From Begonia masoniana (taxonomy: Eukaryota > Streptophyta > Magnoliopsida > Cucurbitales > Begoniaceae): a stretch of 64,000 nt of DNA. Below, one piece after another: positions 24,771-34,650 of the stretch. Every line of letters begins with the position of its first letter. The first letter of the stretch is position 1. The notes beneath the pieces are model-generated. The model was not told where the DNA came from and searched no databases. It was given only the letters and a program-made list of their open reading frames with translations. A program made the position numbers and the translations under genes. The stretch spans positions 7,637,387 to 7,701,386 of the forward strand of contig CM039510.1 of the NCBI GenBank assembly GCA_022432975.1, read 5' to 3'.

Positions 24771-26826
24771 TGTAGCACCCGGTTCCATTAAACCCAATTT
24801 AATTTGTCAAATTAAGATGTGCAAATATGGATTAGGTTAATGAATGGATATGCAAGGGCATTATGGTAAATTAAAAACTTATTAGTGGATAACCTATTTA
24901 AAAGAAATTTATTGAGCTTAGCCGCCACTGTTCATTCTTGCTCCCGGCTTTCAGCTCAAACCAGCAGACTTCCCAGGCAATTTCCTTCCCCGAGTCCGTT
25001 CGCCGAGCTAGGTAAGTTTCTACCTCGATTTTTCTGACTTAGTAACTAAGGAAGATTGTATGGGGGAGTGTTGGATATGTATTTTGGGAACTCATCAGGA
25101 AAGTGAGTAGGTTCGGGTTTAGCATAGAATCAGTAATGCTTGGCGATCAGAACTCCCAACTATTCCCTTAGGTTTTCTAAAAGCCTTAGAATGAGGTTTA
25201 GTATAGGTTGACTTAATGTTCTGTTTATGTTCTAGGTGAGAAAGATCCCGAAGAAGCTCCTAACCGAGCACTCGCCAAGAATCCAGGTAAGTAGAGTTTG
25301 TTTCTGCCTTCGGGCCTACATCACAAAACAGTAGGACTTATGTATGCTTTGTATGTTTATTTTCCAGTTGTCATGCATCATGTTTTTGAAAGAATTACAA
25401 AAATGAATTTACATAAAACGCATGGTAAGTGTGAGCAGGATGATCAGAACAACTGTTAAGGGGGATTAATCCGCCCCTTAACTGAGAACAGAGGATTGAG
25501 GTTTTGGGAAAAGTGATCCACTTCCCAATCCTACAGGGGGATCAGACCAGCTAACTGTTAAGGGAACTAATCCGCCCCTTAATTGAGATCAGAGGATGTA
25601 TGCTTTGGGGGATGACTGATCCACTCTCCCATCGTACAGAGGGATCAACAGAGCACGATTATGTATACAACAGAGAGGAGAAATTAGAAACAGCATGTCT
25701 AGGAGATTTATGATTCAGTAATTCATTTCATTCATTGCTTTACTTGCTTAGCATTAGGCTAATAGATGAGTTTTGTGATGTAGGTGAAGAAGTTACTGAA
25801 GGTATGTTTACCGACCAACACGAGGACTAGGCTGGTTGGAGGAGCATTTTCAGGCATCGGTTTGGTCATCTGTTGAGGCGGTTTAATTCATGGCTGCAGG
25901 TGTTGAGTTGAGAGTGACTAGTTCAGTATAGATGTTTTTCTAAAATTTTATGACAGTAGTGGTCTCAAAGTTTTGAATACATTTTAAGAATCTTCTGATA
26001 TTGGTATTTTTTTTTTGGATTTTTGAAAACATTGTTTTTACTGAATTTTGAGTAATGCAATGGTTAAGTCGTTTTTGAATGATTTCAGTAGAGTAAGTAA
26101 ATCCTTTCTGTAGTTGGAGTAGTGTTTTATAACGAGGAGTTGGTGAGATGTTGTTTTGTTCTCTATCGGTAGATGATGTCCATCGGTAGATGTTGAGTCA
26201 TGGTTGAGTTGTCTATCGGAAGATGGAAGTCTATCGGCAGATGAAGTTATGTTGACTTCATCGGCAGATGAAGTTATGTTGACTTCATCGGCAGATGGAG
26301 TTGTGTATGAAGTTATGTTAACTTCATCGGTAGATGAAGTTGTGTATGAAGTTATGTTGACTTCATCGGCAGATGGAGTTGTGTATAAAGTTATGTTGAC
26401 TTCATCGGCAGATGAAGTTATGTTGACTACATCGGCAGATGGTGTTGCGTCGACGTTATCGGTAGATGGCATCGCGTTGTTTGTACACGTCATCGGTAGA
26501 AGCCTTTTGTTTTCTTTTTCTGCTTCTTCCGTTGGCCTCGCTCATCGGCAGATACGTTAGACTTCCACGATTTTTCCTAGTATTCCACAGTTTTAAACTT
26601 TAATTCCAAACTGCCGACTATCTCTTAACATTTCAAACCATGATTTATAGTTTTGATTTACTACATGTTGTTTAGAATTATTTCCGCTGCAGGTTTAAAT
26701 ATTTGAAATTTTAGAAAAAGTCAAATTTTGGCTGTCGAGTGAAATTTTAAATTTAGCATCAAGACGTCATGATTCGGTTCAGCGTTATGAGTAGCAAACC
26801 GGGTTCAGATAACTTGGGGCGTTACA
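24771..26826 (+). repeat. array B, third LTR (B3)
   Basis: Starts TGTAGCACCCGG after AAGGAGGGTAGAC and ends GGGGCGTTACA; 2056 bp, with only a short repeat block (about 26230-26470). It is followed by TATGG, the right target duplication of the whole array. Confidence 0.92.
25236..25784 (+). other. structured splice-like leader module, LTR B3
   Basis: Microexon candidate 25236-25286 (51 nt). The 15-bp arms at 25315-25329 and 25770-25784 are perfect complements. The hairpin here reads TGCCTTCGGGC. Confidence 0.6.
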
Positions 26827-26831
26827 TATGG

Positions 26832-27408
26832 TATTTTGATGAACTCCCGCTGCTTATAGTCAAAATTGATGAATGGATGATGTTAAATAGATCTCTATTG
26901 TGAAATTACTGGATGCTTGTGATTAGGTATAGTTCTGGTTGGAGATAAGTTATAGGGTTATACTGCCCATTTTTATAGAGGAAAGATGGATTTAGAGTTA
27001 CGGTCGATTTAACTAAGCTTGTTAAGTTTTTTGGTAAAAAGGAATCATCGACCGATTTTAGTCAGTGAGAACATCGACCGATTTTAGTCAGTGAGAACAT
27101 AGACCGATTTTAGTCAGTGAGAGCATCGACCGATTTTAGTCAGTGAGAACATCGACCGATTTTAGTCAATGAGAACATCTACCGATTTTAGTCAGTGAGA
27201 ACATCTACCAATTTTAGTCAATATTAGTTTTCATGCGAGGTTTCCTCATGAATTAAGTCTTCCGCTGAGCGAAGCTAATGGTCATTAAACGAGAGCAAAT
27301 AAACAAATATAATTAAAAACTTAAAATTTTATGGAATGTACGAAGGCTTAAGTTAAGATTAAGTTACGGGCAATGCCTGTGGCCGCCCTGACAAGGTTTG
27401 GGTCGTCA
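26832..27408 (+). other. unassigned LTR-tail-like segment with a 26-bp repeat
   Basis: It lies between array B and the resumption of D1-like sequence. It holds about seven units of CGATTTTAGTCAGTGAGAAC plus ATCGAC at 27045-27225, a CTTCCGCTGAGCG motif resembling the TTCCGCTG near other LTR ends, and a TTTGGGTCGTCA end-like sequence at about 27397-27408. It may be the 3' part of another LTR family, or a variable part of D1. No duplication could be matched. Confidence 0.4.
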
Positions 27409-27472
27409 CTGAGTAAGTTATTGGAGTAGTGTGTGTTAAGTTAATAGTGAAATAAAAATGAAGGATGAGTGA

Positions 27473-30092
27473 TGTAGCGACCCTAATACTGTACCCAATT
27501 TCCCGTACATATTTTTTTTATCCCCTCTACTTTTAAATAAACTCTAGGCGAAATCTAATTGAAATCGAAATCAGAATTTAAGTCGGAATTAAAATCTAGT
27601 CTTTTAAATCATTTAAAACAAAACACAAACTACTTAAAATTAAACTCATGAAACAATTAATTTAGTCAGTGAGAACATAGACCGATTTTAGTCAGTGAGA
27701 ACATAGACCGATTTTAGTCAGTGAGAACATAGACCGATTTTAGTCAGTGAGAACATAGACCGATTTTAGTCAGTGAGAACATAGACCGATTTTAGTCAGT
27801 GAGAACATAGACCGATTTTAGTCAGTGAGAACATAGACCGATTTTAGTCAGTGAGAACATAGACCGATTTTAGTCAGTGAGAACATAGACCGATTTTAGT
27901 CAGTGAGAACATAGACCGATTTTAGTCAGTGAGAACATAGACCGATTTTAGTCAGTGAGAACATAGACCGATTTTAGTCAGTGAGAACATAGACCGATTT
28001 TAGTCAGTGAGAACATAGACCGATTTTAGTCAGTGAGAACATAGACCGATTTTAGTCAGTGAGAACATAGACCGATTTTAGTCAGTGAGAACATAGACCG
28101 ATTTTAGTCAGTGAGAACATAGACCGATTTTAGTCAGTGAGAACATAGACCGATTTTAGTAACCACATATTAACTTTATAAAACTAACTGCGTGGATACG
28201 TTTAAAAATCGACAACTCTCCTGTTTTAACCTTCCAAGCAGTTTCAATGAAACATTATAAAACACAGTTTATTAAACAGGTTTCAAGGACGTTAAAAACC
28301 TCAAACCTATCCACTATCAGATCCAAGCATCCTAAAATGTTTCTATACAACCATTAACCCGACAATTCCCAAAAGCCCTCAAAACATCTAACCATGAGTC
28401 CCACGGGTCAAAATGCGCCTCGACTGCGCCAACACACTCCCGCAACCATCCTCCGTCAACTACATCACTCCTCAGGTGGAGGGATCTCATCCTCACCTAT
28501 GTCAAAGTCACCTACACCATAATGACACACTATGAGATAAAAATCTCAGCAAACTCTCATAAATGTAAATGCATTCTGTGCATATGTGTTCAGAAATCAT
28601 GCAGCATTTTCTTTATCTTTACTCTGTGGGTGTAACCGAGATCTCAGCCCCCTAATCGGAGAGAGCACATCCAGCAGTCGGACTACTCTTTCCAGCTAGA
28701 GGAGGGGGGGTACACGCTTACAACACGTACAGCCGTGCCTGAGCCCCATCTCGCATCACCTATAACTGTATAACTGTATGAGTACATAATAGATGTGGTA
28801 TTGTGACAAACCCGTAGTCGATCTTCACAATAGGTCAAGCCCCTCTCCAGGCCACATCGCCATTTTCTTTAAAACATCGTGCGGAAATTCATTTTCTATG
28901 TTCTTTTAAAACATGTGATGCGTGAACAGTTCGATATGAAATAAAGTAAACATACATGATTCGTACCATCGAGACAATAAAGCAATTAAAAGCATAACCT
29001 ATACAGAACTAATCCTAACTACCCAACCAAAACAATTTAAACATACGCGTCACCAAAACTCCTCGAGACGACTTCGACGGACGGTATAGGCCAATCGGCC
29101 AGAGAAGATCACGAGAACTTACCTCGTGTCCGATGCAGCTCAAGCTCCGTCCACGAGCGTTGTTTGTCTGAGGCAAAATACAACATCGACGTTAAAACGA
29201 GTTTAAGCTTCTAAACGTCCAAATTGACAAAATCTTAAGTAAAGAAATTTCCTAAAGCTTTAATCCAATTCATTGAGCTATTTCATCGAGTAATACACGC
29301 TCAGCACCTTAAATCCCAAATTACGAGTTTTTCCCTAAATCTCAAATTTTCACAAAATCTAACATTCGTCCTAAATCAATTAAATTTGTCCAATAACGTT
29401 CAATACGTTCACTATATCCTTAATTACGGCAAACCTATCGATTTTGAACCCTAAATCGGATTTCTAACATAAACCCTAGCGAAAACCCAAATTGTTCAAA
29501 CTCCGTAAAAATTGAAATAAATGCTCTAAGATCGTAGATTCATACCTAGGGCGTCGATTTGAGGAGAAAACGAGACGATCGGGAGACGAATCGGAGGTCG
29601 GAATATCGAAGGATCGTCGATGGCAGAGAGAAAGGAGCTCTCTGGTTTTTCACGCGACAGAGGAGAAGTGAAGAAGAAAGAAAGGTTTTGTTATTTTATA
29701 ATATTGATTTGGAAAAATACCGTTTTGCCCTTCCTTTGATTTTCTATTTGTTTCGTCCTTCATTTCATTAATTGGCTAACTATTCGGTTTCTCCAAATCT
29801 CCTTATTTCACCAATAAATCCATCTTATTATCTGGGTTCTATTAAAACTGTCCGTTTGCAAAACGGACCTCGTTTATTATTTTTTACTAAAACGTCCTTT
29901 ATATTACGAGAAACTTAATTACTGGAAATATAGCGTTATTACTCCGAAAATTCTCATAATTTCATTAAAATTCCTATTAATAATTAGGATTCTAATGACA
30001 CTTTCCTTTTGCAAAACAGACTTATTTTGATATATTTACAAAAATACCATTATATAATATAATATTAATATCCCGAAAAGCCAGGTATTACA
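27473..30092 (-). mobile_element. solo LTR S2
   Basis: The plus-strand ends are TGTAGCGACCC and CCAGGTATTACA; on the minus strand it begins TGTAATACCTGGC. It is flanked by exact duplications AGTGA (27468-27472 and 30093-30097). Length is 2620 bp, of which about 500 bp is a minisatellite insert. A minus-strand donor AGGTAAGTTCTCGTG near 29115 is followed by a GGCCGATTGGCC hairpin and CCTATACC, a divergent version of the module in the other LTRs. No internal region is present. Confidence 0.9.
27661..28160. repeat. 26-bp minisatellite inside solo LTR S2
   Basis: About 19 essentially identical copies of CGATTTTAGTCAGTGAGAAC plus ATAGAC. The same unit forms a shorter array at 27045-27225 outside this LTR, where most copies read ATCGAC and one reads ATAGAC. 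The large array therefore looks like clonal amplification of that one variant at a site 430 bp away. Confidence 0.9.
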
Positions 30093-30097
30093 AGTGA

Positions 30098-31044
30098 AGG
30101 GGAAAGAGATGTCTCACGTGGGAGGGGTGAGGATATTGGTTACTTTACAAAATTTAAAAATTTGGTGGAAAAAAATTTAAAGAGGAAAAGTTAGATATTT
30201 TAAAAGATGAAAATGTGAGGTTAGAAAGACAAAAGGTGATCATCTTCTTCCTCCCTCCCACGAAATTTCAGAACCTTGGAGAGCTTCTTCTTTCTTCATT
30301 TCTTCAAGTTTTTAGCAAAGAATCAAGATTAGTTTTAAATGGGTTTTATGTTGCATGCACATAGGTAGTGGTTCTTGATGTTTTTAGTGAAATTTAGTGA
30401 GGTTTAGAGGAATTTGGAAACCCTAATGGTGGAAGCTCAAAAATTTCTTTTTCTTGCTGGTTTTTCTTAACACCTTTGGTGGTTTAGACATTAAATAGGA
30501 TGGTTTAGGTTAATTAGGTAGATAGATTAGAGATTTGGTTGAAATTGGTGAAAAACTGGTTTTGGGAACTTAGGTCGCCGATTCTTTTTTTTTTATAGAT
30601 TTTGATCGGCCATGTTGTTTGGTAGCTAAAATGGTTTAATTCAATGGATATTAGACATGTAGAGGTTTACGGAATGAGGTGGATCGTTGTAATCCGATGA
30701 AAAATGAGTAAGTTATGACCGATTGAAGTTTGGACATTGAAAATGGAGGAAAAATCGGGTTTTGGGGATTTATGCTTTAAAAATTGGTTAAGTTGTTGTT
30801 AGATTTAGTTTAGTCATTCCTTAGAATTCCTAGAGAGTTACTAAGTGATTTTTCTCCTTAATATGCTAGGTTAACGAGCGAGTAATTTGTGTACTCGGAG
30901 TAACTGAATACGTGCGGAGAATCCAGGTAAGTAAAGGATGTTTGTGTTTTGCCTTTGGGCCTACACCATTGAACGGTAGGGAATTGTTTGTTTGTTTAGT
31001 TGCTTTGTTTTGTTTTATGGTTAAGTATTTGTGTGGCATGCATC
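30098..31044 (+). repeat. D1 LTR, middle part
   Basis: Collinear with solo LTR D2 (about 31380-32340): both show a CTTCTTC/CTCC(C)ACG leader, TAAGTGGGTTTT-like and ATGGTTTAA segments, a GTAGAGGTTTACGGAATG block (GTAGAGGTTTACAGATTG in D2), a microexon candidate 30870-30926 with donor CCAG|GTAAGT, and the arm CCTACACCATTGAAC at 30960-30974. It is interrupted by solo LTR D2 at GCATC (31040-31044). Confidence 0.7.
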
Positions 31045-32113
31045 TGTAACACCCGAAAATTTTCTATAACTTGTAGAGTCTCAGATTAGGTTACGTTATG
31101 CGCGTGTACTACTAAATTAGAAATTTCCTAAGTTATGGCAAAAATTAGATGAGAAATTGTAGAAAACATAAAGTGGTGGAGGTTTAATGTATCATCGGTT
31201 GATATAATGAAAAGTAAGGAAATAGGATGGAAGACTAGTAAAAGTTGGAAATGAAATAAAGAGTTGAAAAGTCAAAGAAGTGAGAACCAATAGGAAATGA
31301 GGGATATAATATAAAGTAAAGTGAAAAAGTAAAAGAAAAGTGAGTGGTAGATAAGGTTTCAACGTGAATAATAGGTGAAGAAGTGTAAGTTAAATTATAA
31401 AAAGAACAACTTTGGTGGAAAAATCAAAAATGGAAAAAGTGGAATAGTTATAAAAATGGATAAGTTTGGTGATTAAATGGCAAAACCCCTTTCTCTTTTC
31501 CTTCTTCTCCACGCCATTTCCCAGCCATAGCTAGGGTTCTTCAAGCTTTCATCCATCGATTTTGGCAAGACATCAAGGTAAAAATTAAGTGGGTTTTGTT
31601 ATACATACTTAATAGTGATGATTTTAAGTGCTTTAGGTGTATTTTGAGTGGGTTTAGTTAGGGTTTAGAAAACCCTAAAAGGGAGGTCCGAATTTTCTTA
31701 TTCTTTGATGAGTTGTTTTCCTATTCTCATGGTTTAAACATTTGATAGGTTAGTATGGGATGTATAAGTGGTTGGATTGGAGAATTAGTGAAAATGGGTG
31801 AAAAACTGATTTTTGGTCAATGTACAACCGGTTCTGTTTCTGTAAATTCGGATTGGCCAACTTGTTTGGTTGGTTACTTTGTTGATTTCAATGGATAGTA
31901 GACGTGTAGAGGTTTACAGATTGGGGTGGCACGTCAAAATCCGTTGAAAAACGAGAAGGTTATGGCCGTTCGAAGTTGGATGTTGTTAACTTTGGGTAAA
32001 ACTCGGGTTTGGTGTTTTGAGAGTGCAATTTGTTTTAGGTGTTGTTTAGTTTTAGTTAGAAAATTCCTTAGACTTTATTGGTGACTTATCAAGTTAAGTT
32101 TTCGTTATTTTAG

Positions 32114-32940
32114 GTTGTCGAGCGAATAGTTTGGTTAGACGAAGTGAACAATTAAGTGCCGAGCAGCCAGGTAAGTAGTGGTTGCTATCCTTTCGCCTTC
32201 GGGCCTACACCATAGAACGGTAGGATTAATGGTTATTTGTTTTGTTTCGTGTTGTGTTGAGTTATTTGTTTTGCTTCGTGTTGTGTTGAGTTATTTGTTT
32301 TGCTTCGTGTTGTGTTGAGTCGTTGTGTGGAGTTGCATATCTTCGAAGCATGCATCATGGTTTATAGCACGCTAGATAAGTATAGTGGCATTGTGTGACA
32401 TTGTGAGGGTGAACGATAGTTGGTTAAAGAGTAAGGCATCCTTTGGGTGCAGAAAAACTGTAAGGCATCCTATGGGTGCAAGCAACTAAGGCATCTTTTG
32501 ATGCAGGCAACTAAGGTATCTTTCGATGCAAGCAACTAAGGCATCCTATGGGTGCAGGCAACTAAGGCATCTTTTGATGCAGGCAACTAAGGTATCTTTC
32601 GATGCAGGCAACTAAGGCATCTTTCGATGCAGGCAACTAAGGCATCCTATGGGTGCAGGCAACTAAGGCATCTTTTGATGCAGGCAACTAAGGTATCTTT
32701 CGATGCAGGCAACTAAGGCATCCTATGGGTGCAGGCAATTAAGGCATCCTATGAGTGCAGGCAACTAAGGCATCTTTCGATGTAGGCAATTAAGGCATCT
32801 AACGATGCAGGCAAAACTTATTAGCAAAACTGAGTGTTAGAAACCGCATGTGATAGGATTGGTTGACTTGTGTTTTCATAGCATTTGTTACTCCCTACTT
32901 ACTAAGCATTAGGCTTACGTTTTGTGTTCTATGGTGTAGG
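32114..32940 (+). other. structured splice-like leader module, LTR D2 (covarying form)
   Basis: Microexon candidate 32114-32170 (57 nt; TTTTAG|G ... CCAG|GTAAGT). GCCTTCGGGC is at 32195-32204. The arm CCTACACCATAGAAC (32204-32218) is a perfect complement of GTTCTATGGTGTAGG (32926-32940). It differs from the A/B/C/F form at three positions, all changed on both arms. The upstream hairpin is TAAGC-ATTAG-GCTTA, again with both sides of the stem changed. Confidence 0.65.
32425..32815 (+). repeat. hairpin minisatellite in LTR D2
   Basis: About fourteen units of roughly 26 bp, AAGGCATC...GATGCAGGCAACT, in two main forms: GCATC-TTTT/TTTC-GATGC and GCATCC-TAT-GGGTGC. In both, the two sides can pair, so each unit is a small hairpin. 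It occupies the loop of the long stem, where LTRs A, B, C and F have other hairpin units. Confidence 0.85.
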
Positions 32941-33810
32941 TGACGATATTTACCCAGGTGAGGTAGATGAGACAGCCCAGGACTAAGCAGCAGTCGGTGA
33001 TGCTTGGAGTATGCCCGTGCAGGCACTTGTCGGGGCGTCACGACCACGTACTTCGGGTAGCTGTGGGAATTTTTGGTACTTGGCTTTGTCAGTAGTTAGA
33101 ACTATTTTGGGATTTTTCCTATTCTGGATATTTGACGTATTTGGTAGTTTGGTCAGTTTGTTGGATTTGTTTCATGTGAAAAATAGTGATTTTATAAAGG
33201 TTTGTATTTCAGTTTTGGGTTTGGTAATTATAGCCGTTATGCCGCTCGTTTTGGTTTTAAAACAAACGACGTCGGGTTTAGTTTCTCTATTTTTCTTTAT
33301 TACCATTTTAAGTCAATTTTTTAAGATTTTTACGGGACACAGAGTTAAGGGTGTCGGGATCGTGTGGTAAAAATTTTAGAATTTTTGGAGGTGTTTGGCT
33401 TGATGAAAATTGATGAAATGTGAGGAAAGTTGAAAAGAAATGAAAAAATAGCATTTTTGGGCCGAAAAACCAGACGAGGCCCTATTGATCGGGAACTGGG
33501 CGCCGATCGATCAGGCGCTGGGGGTGCAGGCCCGCGTAAGTGCGCGTGCGGTGCCCAGCGTGCGGCGCCCGCCGCGCGCGCCCAACACCCTTTTTGAAAT
33601 TTTTTTTTTTAAATTCCTATTTCTACTATGTTTTGACCCGACATTTTCCGACATATTTTAAACGTATTTTGGGCACGTTTTCCAACAAAAATCGAGGGTT
33701 CGAGAAACCTGAAGACTGAGTCAAAATTTTATCGAAAATTATTTTAAACACGGTTTGAGTTAGCAAAGTAGCGCACCGAGTCGGGGCGGGTTCGGGGGCG
33801 TTACAGCATC

Positions 33811-34002
33811 ATTTTTTTCGAATTACGAAAAACAAGTTTTGATCATAGTTTTGATGTGTGAGCTTGTAACGTAAAAAGATAATAAAAGATTGCAACGTGG
33901 TTTCGAGTCGGGGAGTAGTGCTTGTGTAGTACCTTGCGGGGGTCTCTATGAGAGATGCACCGTGGTTTCAAGTAGAGTCGTCTCGTCGGGGAGTAGTGCT
34001 TG
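33811..34002 (+). repeat. D1 LTR fragment between D2 and the inverted-repeat element
   Basis: It contains two copies of GGGGAGTAGTGCTTGTGTA, a repeat that resumes after the inverted-repeat element (34651-34780) as GTAGTACTTGTGTAGTACC. It is therefore the same LTR interrupted at GCTTG. Confidence 0.65.
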
Positions 34003-34156
34003 TGTAACAACCCGGCCACCGTACATCGATGGTTTACACCGAGCTGTGCGGCCACCGTGCATCGATGGTTTACACCGCCACGTGGCAGCCACTCAGGCCC
34101 ACCACGTGTACTCACAGTACTTTCCCCTCCCTGTAGGTTATTTTTGCCTTCCCCCC

Positions 34157-34221
34157 CCACTCGAACCCAGGACCTCGAGGTTAAGTACCTGGGCTACAAG
34201 TGAGGAGTACCACTTGAGCTA
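34157..34221 (-). other. tRNA-like A and B boxes, left unit
   Basis: On the minus strand TAGCTCAAGTGG (34221-34210) resembles a pol III A box, and GGGTTCGAGTGG (34168-34157) a B box. The spacing is like that of a tRNA-derived SINE head. No intact cloverleaf or anticodon is claimed. Confidence 0.5.
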
Positions 34222-34339
34222 GCCGCACAGCTCGGTGTAAACCATTGATGTATAGTGGCCGGGTTGTTACAATAAAAGGCGCCTTTTATTGTAACAACCC
34301 GGCCACCGTACATCGATGGTTTACACCGAGCTGTGCGGC
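34222..34339. repeat. near-perfect palindrome, 59-bp arms
   Basis: The arms 34222-34280 and 34281-34339 are reverse complements at 56 of 59 positions; the central 48 bp is a perfect palindrome with no spacer. It is formed by the end of the left unit, the linker and the start of the right unit. Confidence 0.92.
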
Positions 34340-34442
34340 CACCGTGCATCGATGGTTTACACCGCCACGTGGTAGCCACTCAGGCCCACCACGTGTACTC
34401 ACAGTACTTTCCCCTCCCTGTAGGTTATTTTTGCCTTCCTCC

Positions 34443-34507
34443 CCACTCGAACCCAAGACCTCAGGGTTAAGTACCTGGGCTACAAGTAAGGAGTACCACT
34501 TGAGCTA
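34443..34507 (-). other. tRNA-like A and B boxes, right unit
   Basis: The same two boxes as in the left unit: TAGCTCAAGTGG at 34507-34496 and GGGTTCGAGTGG at 34454-34443, minus strand, lying in the loop of the 130-bp inverted repeat. Confidence 0.5.
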
Positions 34508-34650
34508 GAGGGGAAAGTACTGTGTGTACACGTGGTGGGCCTGAGTGGCTGCCACATGGCTGCCACGTGGCGGTGTAAACCATCGATGCACGGTGGCCGC
34601 ACAGCTCGGTGTAAACCATCGATGTACGGTGGTCGGGTTGTTACAGCTTG

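Larger units (their letters stand above)
10539..26826 (+). mobile_element. tandem Tekay array B: LTR-internal-LTR-internal-LTR
   Basis: Three LTRs (10539-12568, 17239-20096, 24771-26826) alternate with two nearly identical internal regions. Each internal region has its own primer site and polypurine tract. The whole 16.3-kb block has a single pair of exact 5-bp duplications, TATGG at 10534-10538 and 26827-26831, so it entered as one element and then gained a copy, or is duplicated in the assembly. Both internal copies share the same one-base loss in the RNase H region (CATAAAGTCTGA), which shows a common source. Confidence 0.9.
31045..33805 (+). mobile_element. solo LTR D2
   Basis: It begins TGTAACACCCGAAAA and ends CGGGGGCGTTACA; 2761 bp, with exact duplications GCATC at 31040-31044 and 33806-33810. 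It has a TATAAAAA box at 31449-31456, a CATCAAG|GTAAAA first-exon donor, the structured module and a hairpin-rich minisatellite. The frame open at 33011-33370 has no recognisable domain and I do not call it a gene. The 3' part (33470-33600) is GC-rich. Confidence 0.92.
34003..34645. mobile_element. inverted-repeat element with tRNA-like cores
   Basis: The block starts TGTAACAACCCGGCCACC and ends GGTCGGGTTGTTACA, with exact 5-bp duplications GCTTG at 33998-34002 and 34646-34650. It is made of two related units in direct order. The right unit (about 34290-34645) has terminal inverted repeats of about 130 bp around a loop of about 90 bp; the left (34003-34275) has the same head but a shortened right repeat of about 50 bp. 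They are joined by the perfect palindrome ATAAAAGGCGCCTTTTAT. TG...CA ends and a 5-bp duplication suggest integrase-type insertion; the inverted repeats suggest a foldback element. I cannot assign it to a named family. Confidence 0.8.

Noticed and set aside
10284..27413. A target duplication around an LTR from 10289 to 27408
   Set aside because: TGTAA on the left does not match CTGAG on the right, so that pairing of ends is not supported.
27045..28160. CRISPR-like regular array
   Set aside because: Units are contiguous with no variable spacers and lie in plant LTR DNA; it is a minisatellite.
29559..29771. Arg/Glu-rich 70-residue frame
   Set aside because: Inside solo LTR S2 on the strand opposite to the LTR; composition reflects a purine-rich leader.
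33011..33370. Hydrophobic 119-residue frame, possible membrane protein
   Set aside because: It lies in the 3' part of solo LTR D2. T-rich LTR sequence gives Phe/Leu/Val-rich frames by chance; no homologue recognised and D1 does not keep it.
34157..34221. A real tRNA gene
   Set aside because: Only A-box and B-box-like words are present; I could not fold an acceptor stem or find an anticodon arm, so I treat it as a SINE-like relic.
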